In this document: piece by piece, positions 1 through 6,515 of the stretch
How positions within the stretch are numbered: the first letter of the stretch is position 1
How the letters are laid out: every line of letters starts with the position of its first letter
From: Pseudopedobacter saltans
GTDB lineage: Bacteria; Bacteroidota; Bacteroidia; Chitinophagales; Chitinophagaceae
Assembly (NCBI GenBank): GCA_003241175.1
Contig: QFOI01000144.1
Coordinates: 1-8,102 of the forward strand
Direction of reading: 5' to 3'
DNA: 8,102 bases
The notes under the pieces: model-generated
What the model was told of the DNA's origin: nothing
Databases searched by the model: none
Seen by the model: only the letters and a program-made list of their open reading frames with translations
Position numbers and translations under genes: made by a program

Positions 1-1
1 T

Positions 2-1564
2 GCAAATGATTATATGCAGGAAAAGGATTCTTTGCGTCCTTTTTATGCAAATACGGTTTCAAAAGAAGGGATTGAGGCCGCGATTGAGGCTAGGAAACGT
101 TTTCCTCAACAAAGAATTTTGTTGGTGGAACAACTGAAATTGCAATATGGCGGTTTGCTTCTTGCGACGCAAGTCTCATCCAATATCGAGACGTTGGGTA
201 ATGAAAATTGCTTTACAATAACGACTGCGCACCAGCCCAATATTTTTACCGGACCTCTTTACATGATCTATAAGATTTTGCACGTCATTAAACTTGCCAA
301 ATCTCTTAAAAAAGATTTTCCGCAATATGATTTTGTTCCGGTTTACTACATGGGAAGTGAGGATGCAGATCTGGAAGAAATCGGACAGTTTACGGTAAAC
401 GGGAAAAAATATACTTGGGATACCAAACAAACAGGGGCCGTTGGTCGAATGAAAGTGGACAAAGCTTTATTGGATATCCTAAAAGAACTCAAAAACCAAA
501 TTGACGTAGAGACTTTTGGAAAAGAATTGACAGATGTTTTCTCGGAGTGTTATACAATAGGTAAGACTATACAGCAAGCTACGCTTGAGATCATGAACAA
601 GCTTTTTGGCCAATATGGTCTGATTGTTTGGAATCCTGATAATGCCGCATTAAAGAAAATATTCGAACCTGTAGTTCGGAAAGAACTAGAAACACAATTT
701 TCGCATCCACTAGTTAAACAAACTTCAATTGAACTAGAAAAAGCTGGCTACAAACAGCAAGCGTCAGGTCGTGAATTGAACCTCTTTTATCTTTTGGACG
801 ATAGGAGAGAACGTATTGAAAAAGAAAACGAGGTGTTTTCGGTGCCTGCTTTAGGTTTGCAATTTTCCAAAGAGGAAATGATGGAAGAGTTGAATTCTTA
901 TCCTGAACGTTTCAGCGGTAACGTGATTCTTCGTGGTTCTTTTCAGGAAACGGTTTTGCCTAATATTATTTTTGTCGGCGGCGGCGGAGAGCTGGCCTAT
1001 TGGTTAGAGCTGAAAAAAGTATTTGAAGCGGTGAGTGTTCCTTATCCAATATTGATGCTTCGTAACTCTTTCACTATATTGGACGAGCGTGCAACTTGTT
1101 TTTACAAACTATTGGAAATTTCCCCTAAACAACTTTTTGAGTCAGAAGTGGAAATACTCAATATTCTTTCGGAGAGAAAAAATAGTAATAAAATTCAGTT
1201 GGCTGAAGAACTCAATGCTTTCACGCGACTATATGCTTCTGTAAAGGAAAAAGCAGTAGAGTCTTCTTCTTCTTTGGAAAAGCATGTGATTGCGTTGATG
1301 GTTCAGAACGAAAACCGCCTAAAAGCCTTGGAGAAAAAGATGCAACGTCAAGAGCGTAGAAAACTTGTGACAGAATCGGAATGGCTACAATACTTGAAGC
1401 GTACATTGTTTCCAAATGATGGTCTGCAGGAACGTGTAGAAAATATTGCTAGTTTGTATGGTCAATATGGCTCGGCTCTCATTACAAATATATTGGAAGA
1501 AAGCCCAGCATTTCCTTCCGCTTTCGTGTTGCTTTTTCTGGGAAAAGATTGTGGTTGTAATTAA
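2..1564 (+). CDS. bshC: Bacillithiol biosynthesis cysteine-adding enzyme BshC (5' partial)
   Basis: BshC is the putative last enzyme of bacillithiol synthesis and is thought to add cysteine to glucosaminyl-malate in the cytoplasm. Numbering from the ATG at 14, the family hallmarks are TTAHQPNIFTGPLY at residues 70-83 and VPVYYMGSEDADLEEI at 108-123, an N-terminal Rossmann-like core. A charged, probably coiled-coil stretch follows near 400-460, also as in the family. The frame stays open upstream of that ATG, reading Ala-Asn-Asp-Tyr. Together with the following MQEKDSLRPFY this looks like the interior of the usual BshC N-terminus, so I think the true start lies left of the window and roughly 15-25 residues are missing. 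The protein ends in Asp-Cys-Gly-Cys-Asn, an unusual cysteine-rich tail. The stop is TAA at 1562. The gene is convergent with the aldolase gene and separated from it by a strong hairpin. Family assignment is confident; the cysteine-adding role is family knowledge. Confidence 0.92.
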   Translation, partial: ANDYMQEKDSLRPFYANTVSKEGIEAAIEARKRFPQQRILLVEQLKLQYGGLLLATQVSSNIETLGNENCFTITTAHQPNIFTGPLYMIYKILHVIKLAKSLKKDFPQYDFVPVYYMGSEDADLEEIGQFTVNGKKYTWDTKQTGAVGRMKVDKALLDILKELKNQIDVETFGKELTDVFSECYTIGKTIQQATLEIMNKLFGQYGLIVWNPDNAALKKIFEPVVRKELETQFSHPLVKQTSIELEKAGYKQQASGRELNLFYLLDDRRERIEKENEVFSVPALGLQFSKEEMMEELNSYPERFSGNVILRGSFQETVLPNIIFVGGGGELAYWLELKKVFEAVSVPYPILMLRNSFTILDERATCFYKLLEISPKQLFESEVEILNILSERKNSNKIQLAEELNAFTRLYASVKEKAVESSSSLEKHVIALMVQNENRLKALEKKMQRQERRKLVTESEWLQYLKRTLFPNDGLQERVENIASLYGQYGSALITNILEESPAFPSAFVLLFLGKDCGCN

Positions 1565-1582
1565 TTTGAACTATTGAAATAA

Positions 1583-1618
1583 TTAAGAAGGTTCTGTCTG
1601 TCGACAGAACCTTCTTAA
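1583..1618. terminator. Bidirectional terminator hairpin between bshC and fbaB
   Basis: A perfect inverted repeat has its left arm at 1583-1598 (TTAAGAAGGTTCTGTC), a 4-nt loop TGTC, and its right arm at 1603-1618. It starts 19 bp after the bshC stop and ends 17 bp before the aldolase stop codon on the opposite strand, the expected place for a shared terminator of convergent genes. A long downstream T-tract is lacking on both strands. The outer TTAA ends and the CTTCTTAA arm supply only short U runs, so calling it a Rho-independent terminator is an inference from stem strength and position. Confidence 0.8.
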
Positions 1619-1634
1619 CGAAATATAGTTACAA

Positions 1635-2693
1635 CTATGCAATAGTAATATTTTTGTCTAAATATACATCTTGTATAGTATTCAATAGTTGGATGCCATC
1701 TTTCATAGGACGTTGAAAGGCTTTTCTTCCGCTGATTAACCCTGTTCCGCCTGCTCGTTTGTTGATGACGGCTGTTCTTACTGCGTCAGCTAGATCTGAT
1801 GCACCTTTAGATTCTCCACCAGAATTGATTAAACCAGATCTTCCCATATAGCAATTGACAACTTGATAGCGTGTCAAGTCTATAGGATTGTCCGTTGTTA
1901 ATTTAGAATAAACTAGCGGACTTGTTTTTCCAAATCCAATAGCGGTATAGCCACCATTGCAATTTGGTTGTTTTTGTTTGATGATATCCGCTTTTATAGT
2001 TACACCAATATGGTTCGCTTGACTTGTTAGGTCCGCAGATGTTTCGTAGTTGACGCCATCTTTAGTGAAATCGTTATTTCTAAGATAGCACCACAATATA
2101 GTTGCCATACCTAGTTCATGAGCGTAGTCAAATGCTTTTGCAACTTCTACTATTTGTTTATCGCTATTTTCCGAACCAAAATAAATAGTTGCTCCTACGG
2201 CTACTGCTCCCATATTCCAAGCATCTTTGACTGTACCAAACATGATTTGGTCAAATTTACTCGGATAGGTCAATAGTTCGTTGTGATTGAGTTTGACTAT
2301 AAAAGGAATTTTGTGTGCATATTTTCTGGCAACAGAACCCAACACCCCAAATGTAGAAGCAACGGCATTGCAGCCACCTTCAATAGCTAACTTTACAATA
2401 TTCTCACCATCAAAATAAATAGGGTTGGGCGCAAAAGACGCAGATGCGCTGTGCTCAATTCCTTGATCGACCGGCAATATCGAAACGTAGCCTGTATCCG
2501 CTAATCGGCCATGACCATACAAAGTTTGAAGGCTTCTTAAAGTGGGAATATTACGGTCCGAAATCCCAAAAATATCATCCACATGACTAGGAGAGGGTAG
2601 ATGCAAATCAGATGCCTCGATTGTTTTGCATTTGTGATTGAGTAAGCTTTCTGCTTCTTTGCCCAAAAGTTGTTCAATATTTGTCTTTTTCAT
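1635..2693 (-). CDS. fbaB: Class I fructose-bisphosphate aldolase, FbaB/DhnA type
   Basis: This enzyme interconverts fructose-1,6-bisphosphate with dihydroxyacetone phosphate and glyceraldehyde-3-phosphate through a Schiff base, in cytoplasmic glycolysis and gluconeogenesis. Its 352 residues match the length of E. coli FbaB (about 350). Visible hallmarks are LYGHGRLADTGYVSILPVDQGIEHSA at about 58-83 (first barrel strand, Asp at 76), FIVKLNHNELL near 131-141, and ADIIKQK at 235-241, whose Lys239 I take as the probable Schiff-base lysine. The phosphate-binding region near the C-terminus includes SGGESKGASD (291-300) and GTGLISGRKAFQRP (316-329). The ATG at 2693 has no clear Shine-Dalgarno sequence, as is usual in Bacteroidota, but a near-consensus promoter lies upstream at 2732-2760. 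The 95-bp gap from the dgkA-like gene and its own promoter suggest separate transcription. No catalytic residue appears lost. The exact lysine assignment is from memory of the family. Confidence 0.93.
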   Translation of the reverse strand: MKKTNIEQLLGKEAESLLNHKCKTIEASDLHLPSPSHVDDIFGISDRNIPTLRSLQTLYGHGRLADTGYVSILPVDQGIEHSASASFAPNPIYFDGENIVKLAIEGGCNAVASTFGVLGSVARKYAHKIPFIVKLNHNELLTYPSKFDQIMFGTVKDAWNMGAVAVGATIYFGSENSDKQIVEVAKAFDYAHELGMATILWCYLRNNDFTKDGVNYETSADLTSQANHIGVTIKADIIKQKQPNCNGGYTAIGFGKTSPLVYSKLTTDNPIDLTRYQVVNCYMGRSGLINSGGESKGASDLADAVRTAVINKRAGGTGLISGRKAFQRPMKDGIQLLNTIQDVYLDKNITIA

Positions 2694-2731
2694 TGTTTAT
2701 GCGTTATTTAATTTAACAAGAAAAAGGTAAG

Positions 2732-2760
2732 CAAAATATTGGTTTTGCAACGCTACCAAA
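2732..2760 (-). promoter_or_regulatory. Probable fbaB promoter (Bacteroidota -33/-7 type)
   Basis: Read on the minus strand, TTTG (2760-2757) is followed by an 18-nt spacer and then TATTTTG (2738-2732). This resembles the Bacteroidota consensus TTTG, about 19-21 nt, TAnnTTTG, but the -7 box is one base short. Transcription would start near 2725, giving a leader of about 30 nt before the aldolase ATG at 2693. It is a near match, not an exact one. Confidence 0.4.
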
Positions 2761-2785
2761 ACGTTAAATCCAAATAATTTACGTT
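2760..2785 (-). terminator. Weak hairpin downstream of the dgkA-like gene, possible terminator
   Basis: AACGTTAAA (2760-2768) and TTTACGTT (2778-2785) are complementary except for one bulged base, with a 9-nt loop. The element sits just beyond the stop of the lipid kinase gene (at 2789), and on the minus strand it is followed by GTTTTGG. The stem is AT-rich and weak, and it abuts the -33 region of the aldolase promoter. It may be a leaky terminator or chance. Confidence 0.2.
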
Positions 2786-2788
2786 ATG

Positions 2789-3145
2789 TTAAAACAGTGA
2801 GACAATTTTGGGGACAAAAACTAAGGCGCCAATAATTAAAGCTATTAAAGAAAAAATAGTGACTGCTCCGGCTGCCATATCCTTTACAACTTTTATGTTG
2901 TCATGTTTTTCGGGATGTAAATGGTCAATCAGTTTTTCAATGGAGGAATTCAGCATCTCCAATGCTAGTACGCCGCCAATACAAAGTAAAACCATAAACC
3001 ATTCCGTAGTGGAAATATGTAAAACAAAACCGAATATTATGGCAAGAATGCCTGCAAATATTTCTATCTGACCATTTTTTTCATTTTTAAAAAAATAGAT
3101 CAAACCGTTAAATGCATAACCAAAACTTTTCAGGAAACGTTTCAT
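2789..3145 (-). CDS. dgkA: DgkA-type small integral membrane lipid kinase (diacylglycerol/undecaprenol kinase family)
   Basis: This 118-residue protein has the size and layout of prokaryotic DgkA, an inner-membrane enzyme that phosphorylates diacylglycerol or, in many Gram-positives, undecaprenol. An amphipathic N-terminus (1-25) precedes three hydrophobic segments at about 28-45, 48-66 and 93-112. The diagnostic catalytic block is ALEMLNSSIEKLID (61-74) followed by VVKDMAAGAV (86-95). Relative to E. coli DgkA (from memory), Glu28, Glu63, Asn66, Glu70, Lys88 and Asp89 correspond to Glu28, Glu69, Asn72, Glu76, Lys94 and Asp95, so the active site looks intact. The ATG at 3145 is 11 bp after the methyltransferase stop, implying co-transcription. 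Substrate cannot be decided from sequence. The LTA-synthase-family gene in the same gene run makes recycling of released diacylglycerol plausible, while undecaprenol kinase is the main alternative. Confidence 0.9.
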   Translation of the reverse strand: MKRFLKSFGYAFNGLIYFFKNEKNGQIEIFAGILAIIFGFVLHISTTEWFMVLLCIGGVLALEMLNSSIEKLIDHLHPEKHDNIKVVKDMAAGAVTIFSLIALIIGALVFVPKIVSLF

Positions 3146-3156
3146 CGCGTTACATT

Positions 3157-4338
3157 TTACGGCTGTTCAGTAGTGAAAACTCTTTTTGTTCCTTTGTATA
3201 GTTCGTACATGAAAAGTCGACAATCAATTTTACTGTTGAAAAATTCTATTTTTCGTTTCGGTTTTAAACCTATTTTCTTTGCTAGGTCTAGATTTCCTGT
3301 GAAAATGTAACCTGTGTATCCCGCACATTTTTTTTTGAAAAAGTTTCCAATACGACTATAGGTTTCTTCTAGTTCCTCTATTTCACCCAAACGCAAACCA
3401 TATTCAGGATTCATGATGACGATGCCGTCACCGTTTTCCGTTATAGTGCTAGCTTCAAAATCACAGGTTTCTAGTTTAATGATATCAAGAACATCGGCAG
3501 CACTAGCATTGAGTCTTGTTGTTTTGATAGCTTCCCTACTATGGTCAGAAGCAAAGATTTTAAGGTTGGGAACTATACGAATATTTTTCCTCATGTTTTC
3601 CATTTCTTCCTCATAAACAAAATCTTCGTAACCCAATATATGCATAAAACCATAGTTGTTGCGATATAAACCGGGATAACGATTGGTGGCAATCAATGCC
3701 GCCTCAATTGCCAAAGTGCCAGAACCACACATAGGGTTTATCAAAGGGGATTTTTTGTCCCAATTGGTTGCCAATATTACAGCGGAGGACAGCGCCTCCA
3801 ACATTGGCGCTTTACCAGGAAATTTTCTGTAACCGTGACGACCAAGTGAATGTCCGGAAGTGTCAATGAATAGTTCGGCTTGTTCATTTTTCCAATATAA
3901 GTGAAAAACCGCCGCTTCCGGATCCGAACCTGTATTGGGACGACGACCGGTCTTCCGGCGCATACGATCCACAATGGCATCTTTTACCTTTACGTTGGCA
4001 AACATACTATTGTTGATAGTCGAGTTGGAAACGTTACTAGTAATAGTAAAATACGTATTGACAGGAAGCATCTTTTCCCATTCGATACTTTTTGCTGCAT
4101 TGTAGACTTCTTCAGGGTCGTTGGCTTCAAATTTTTTCAAACTGAACAATACTTGGCTTGCACAACGCAGATACAGGTTAAGCTTGATGCAATCTATTAA
4201 ATTGCCCGTTAGCTTGACTCCAGTTAGAAAAACTTCACTAGGCGTGAATCCCAACGCTTTTACTTCTTCTGCCAAAAAAGGCGCTAAACGATTATGGCAA
4301 GTAATAGTGATGTCGCCGGTTTTCCTAAATGAAATCAT
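3157..4338 (-). CDS. THUMP-domain class I SAM-dependent RNA methyltransferase (RlmL N-half/YpsC-like)
   Basis: This is probably a 23S rRNA guanine-N2 methyltransferase related to the N-terminal half of E. coli RlmL (m2G2445) and to Bacillus YpsC. Its 393 residues fit the stand-alone family. A ferredoxin-like N-terminus and THUMP domain span about 8-160, including LYLRCASQVLFSLKKF (55-70). The linker HSLGRHGYRKFPGKAPMLEALSSAVI (163-188) is typical of the family. The Rossmann methyltransferase domain carries motif I as NPMCGSGTLAIEAAL (201-215), an acidic motif FASDHSREAI (262-271), and motif IV as NPEYG (310-314). Motif IV is usually NPPYG, so Glu312 replaces a proline, and Leu315 stands where Glu is common. 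The conserved tail FTGNLDLAKKIGLK (346-359) is present. The ATG at 4338 is 56 bp past the LTA-synthase-family stop, and the dgkA-like gene follows after 11 bp. The exact modified base is inference. Confidence 0.9.
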   Translation of the reverse strand: MISFRKTGDITITCHNRLAPFLAEEVKALGFTPSEVFLTGVKLTGNLIDCIKLNLYLRCASQVLFSLKKFEANDPEEVYNAAKSIEWEKMLPVNTYFTITSNVSNSTINNSMFANVKVKDAIVDRMRRKTGRRPNTGSDPEAAVFHLYWKNEQAELFIDTSGHSLGRHGYRKFPGKAPMLEALSSAVILATNWDKKSPLINPMCGSGTLAIEAALIATNRYPGLYRNNYGFMHILGYEDFVYEEEMENMRKNIRIVPNLKIFASDHSREAIKTTRLNASAADVLDIIKLETCDFEASTITENGDGIVIMNPEYGLRLGEIEELEETYSRIGNFFKKKCAGYTGYIFTGNLDLAKKIGLKPKRKIEFFNSKIDCRLFMYELYKGTKRVFTTEQP

Positions 4339-4394
4339 CTTTATGCAATATTTTGCGCGAAGATAAGAACTATTAAGGCAAACGAGATTTTTGA

Positions 4395-6383
4395 CTAATG
4401 TACTTTGTTGTTGATTAGCATATATTCCGATGTCGTGTATATTGCTTCCGAAAGATTTTTATAGTATGCTTTTTGAAGATCCGTCAATACTGGCGTGTCG
4501 TTGTTCAATATACTTTGGTATTTAGGTTGGTAATTGCCGTTAATAATATTGGAATAATAGATGGAGTCTTTTACAATACCCGTAAGATGATTAGCATAAT
4601 CGTAAATAAAAGCCCCATATCTAGACGGATTGTCTAGCATTGCTGGACTTAACAAATCTCGCCCCATTGTTGTATTGGTGTAAGAGATCTTACTCAATCC
4701 CGCCATTGTAGGGAAAATATCTACCTGTGACACCGGATAGTCGTATTTTTTAGGTTGGATGAGGTTCGGACTATAAATCAAAAGAGGCACGTGTTCCGAT
4801 GTCAATTGTTCCGTCCAGGCAGTTGGGTATAGTTTGGACGCATCTCCACGAATTCCGTGGTCGCCAACGAATACAAACAATGTATTTTTGAAATAAGGTT
4901 CTTTTTTGGCTGCTTCAATGAACTGCTGATAGCAAAAATCCGTGTAACGAAAAGCGTTGTATTCCTCGTTGGATGCAAATCCGTTATCACGCAATTCTTC
5001 AGGTGTTGCCGTTTTTAGTTGAAATGCGGCTTTGTCCTCATCTGGAATCGTGTATGGCCGATGGTTGTCTGAGGTTTGTAATATAGCCACAAAAGGCCTT
5101 TTCTCCTGAGCAAAAACTTCATTTGCTTTAAGGAAAACATGTTTGTCACTGACTCCCCAAACATCAATTTTGGGAGCATCGTAATCATCCTGCTCGTAGG
5201 TTTTCATGTCTGCAACATTGTTCGTCAAAAAGCCTCTCACATTTGCCCAGCTTAGACTGCCACCGATAAAATAAAATTTGTCATAACCCTTAAAATCATT
5301 CATGATGACATGCTGATTCACAGCTTTTGGATTGCGACTCGAAGTGCTGGTCGGATCAATGTCCGGAATACCTGTCAATGTTGCCCACACGCCACGAGCC
5401 GTGCCGTAAGATGGCGTAAAACAACGATCAAACAAAATTCCCTGTTGACTCATTTGATTGAAATAAGGTGTCGGATCGAGTTTGTTACCTGACATGGAAC
5501 TTTTATAAAAACTAAAAGATTCGCAGATAACAACCACTACATTAAGTTTTGTATTGGAAGAATCGCCGATTATTTTTCTCTCATAGTTTAAGGTATTAAC
5601 ATCAGGATGGTCAACGCCAAGATATTCCGCTATCATCGGATAGGCTTTTTTGACATCCGCTATATTGTAAGTGGCTTTCCTGAATTTCAATGAGCTAAAA
5701 AATGACTGAAATGGATTCAGTGAAACCTTTGCGGCATAGTCATTTCCAAAAGAAAAAGCATCACTCCAACGCAAAGGATATTGTCCTAGTCTTCCAAAAA
5801 TCGCTAATCCCAATACTAAGAAAAACACAATAGGAATGGCTATTTTCCACAATTTACTGGATTGGATTTCGGGCTTTTGTTCAATTCTTTTGAAAAAATA
5901 TTGAATGGCTTTTACCAATATAAATACACTGACAATCCAGGTCACCAATAGCCAAATAATGGGATAAGTCTGCCACATCATCTTCATGGATTCACTGGTG
6001 TCTTTCATCAGATTCAACAGATCGGCATTGAGCCTTTCGTGTAAATAAGAATAATTGGCAAAATCTACCATGTAAAACATTACCCAGACAATGGAAAAAA
6101 TTGTCCATATGGTCATGGCAACTTTCTTTCCTGTATTGGAACGGAATGGATTCAGTGCAGGAATAAGTGACAACAAAAAAAACAAAAGTGAAACAATACC
6201 AATATCTCTAACATCATACCTAAATCCTAAAAACAAAGATGCACCCAGAGGATAATCGACAAAAGTGCTTGATGGTGGAAATGCTTTAGTAAAAGCCACA
6301 CGCAAAAGCGTCATTAAAAAAAGAAAGAAAACGCCGCTGTATATTAACCATAAAATCGTTGCTAGGATGGGACGCTTTTTCAT
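4395..6383 (-). CDS. LTA synthase family protein: membrane-anchored sulfatase-fold phosphoglycerol-transferase-type enzyme
   Basis: This is a polytopic membrane enzyme of the alkaline phosphatase/sulfatase superfamily, LtaS/OpgB-like. Known relatives transfer phosphoglycerol from phosphatidylglycerol to an extracytoplasmic acceptor and release diacylglycerol. Counting from the ATG at 6383 (662 residues), hydrophobic segments lie near 8-27, 61-77, 88-109, 142-164 and 179-197, the five-helix arrangement of LtaS. The catalytic domain would face the periplasm. Candidate residues are Glu288 in VVICESFSF, nucleophile Thr328 in PSYGTARGVW, His441 in DNHRPY, and Asp508/His509 in VGDHGIR. These correspond to S. 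aureus LtaS Glu255, Thr300, His416, Asp475 and His476 (from memory). A longer reading starting at TTG 6404 is possible, but that TTG lies inside a perfect -7 promoter box, so I prefer the ATG. The gene probably heads a unit with the methyltransferase and lipid kinase. Lipoteichoic acid itself is not expected in Bacteroidota, so the acceptor is unknown. A phosphoethanolamine transferase role is a less likely alternative. Confidence 0.88.
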   Translation of the reverse strand: MKKRPILATILWLIYSGVFFLFLMTLLRVAFTKAFPPSSTFVDYPLGASLFLGFRYDVRDIGIVSLLFFLLSLIPALNPFRSNTGKKVAMTIWTIFSIVWVMFYMVDFANYSYLHERLNADLLNLMKDTSESMKMMWQTYPIIWLLVTWIVSVFILVKAIQYFFKRIEQKPEIQSSKLWKIAIPIVFFLVLGLAIFGRLGQYPLRWSDAFSFGNDYAAKVSLNPFQSFFSSLKFRKATYNIADVKKAYPMIAEYLGVDHPDVNTLNYERKIIGDSSNTKLNVVVVICESFSFYKSSMSGNKLDPTPYFNQMSQQGILFDRCFTPSYGTARGVWATLTGIPDIDPTSTSSRNPKAVNQHVIMNDFKGYDKFYFIGGSLSWANVRGFLTNNVADMKTYEQDDYDAPKIDVWGVSDKHVFLKANEVFAQEKRPFVAILQTSDNHRPYTIPDEDKAAFQLKTATPEELRDNGFASNEEYNAFRYTDFCYQQFIEAAKKEPYFKNTLFVFVGDHGIRGDASKLYPTAWTEQLTSEHVPLLIYSPNLIQPKKYDYPVSQVDIFPTMAGLSKISYTNTTMGRDLLSPAMLDNPSRYGAFIYDYANHLTGIVKDSIYYSNIINGNYQPKYQSILNNDTPVLTDLQKAYYKNLSEAIYTTSEYMLINNKVH

Positions 6384-6401
6384 TTTTTGTATTTTGATCG
6401 G

Positions 6402-6409
6402 CAAATGTA
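6402..6409 (-). promoter_or_regulatory. -7 promoter box for the LTA-synthase-family gene
   Basis: Read on the minus strand this is TACATTTG, an exact match to the Bacteroidota -7 consensus TAnnTTTG. It ends 18 bp before the ATG at 6383, leaving a short leader of roughly 10-14 nt. No TTG-like -33 element is visible at the expected 19-21 nt spacing, which lowers confidence. The box covers the TTG codon at 6404 that would otherwise be an upstream start. Confidence 0.5.
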
Positions 6410-6467
6410 TAAAAATCTGTTTGCAGTAATTTAAGACGGAAAAATATTCACATTTCTTAAAATAAAA

Positions 6468-6475
6468 TAGATTTG
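6468..6475 (+). promoter_or_regulatory. -7 promoter box for the PAP2 phosphatase gene
   Basis: TAGATTTG matches the Bacteroidota -7 consensus TAnnTTTG exactly. Transcription would begin near 6482, giving a leader of about 35 nt before the TTG at 6516. No TTG-type -33 element is seen at standard spacing. Confidence 0.45.
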
Positions 6476-6515
6476 CGCGGATTCAAACATTTCGTAACAT
6501 TTTAGATTCATCAAT

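Larger units (their letters stand above)
6384..6515. other. Divergent intergenic promoter region
   Basis: These 132 bp separate the leftward LTA-synthase-family gene from the rightward PAP2 gene. They hold one exact TAnnTTTG box facing each way, at 6402-6409 (-) and 6468-6475 (+), 58 bp apart. The sequence is AT-rich, with the short inverted motif CTGTTTGCAG (arms CTG/CAG) at 6417-6426. I see no small gene, RNA gene or clear operator. A minus-strand frame that stays open across this region and into the PAP2 gene has no coding character. Confidence 0.6.

Noticed and set aside
3901..4366. Two plus-strand open frames of 99 and 81 codons inside the methyltransferase gene
   Set aside because: They lie antisense to a conserved gene, overlap each other in different frames and show no recognisable domain.
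4339..4394. Possible terminator or promoter between the LTA-synthase-family gene and the methyltransferase
   Set aside because: The only symmetry is GCAA-TATT-TTGC at 4345-4356 with 4-bp arms, and no TAnnTTTG box is present, so I treat the gap as an intra-operon spacer.
6417..6426. CTGTTTGCAG as a candidate operator
   Set aside because: The arms are only 3 bp and no second copy or known regulator site was recognised.
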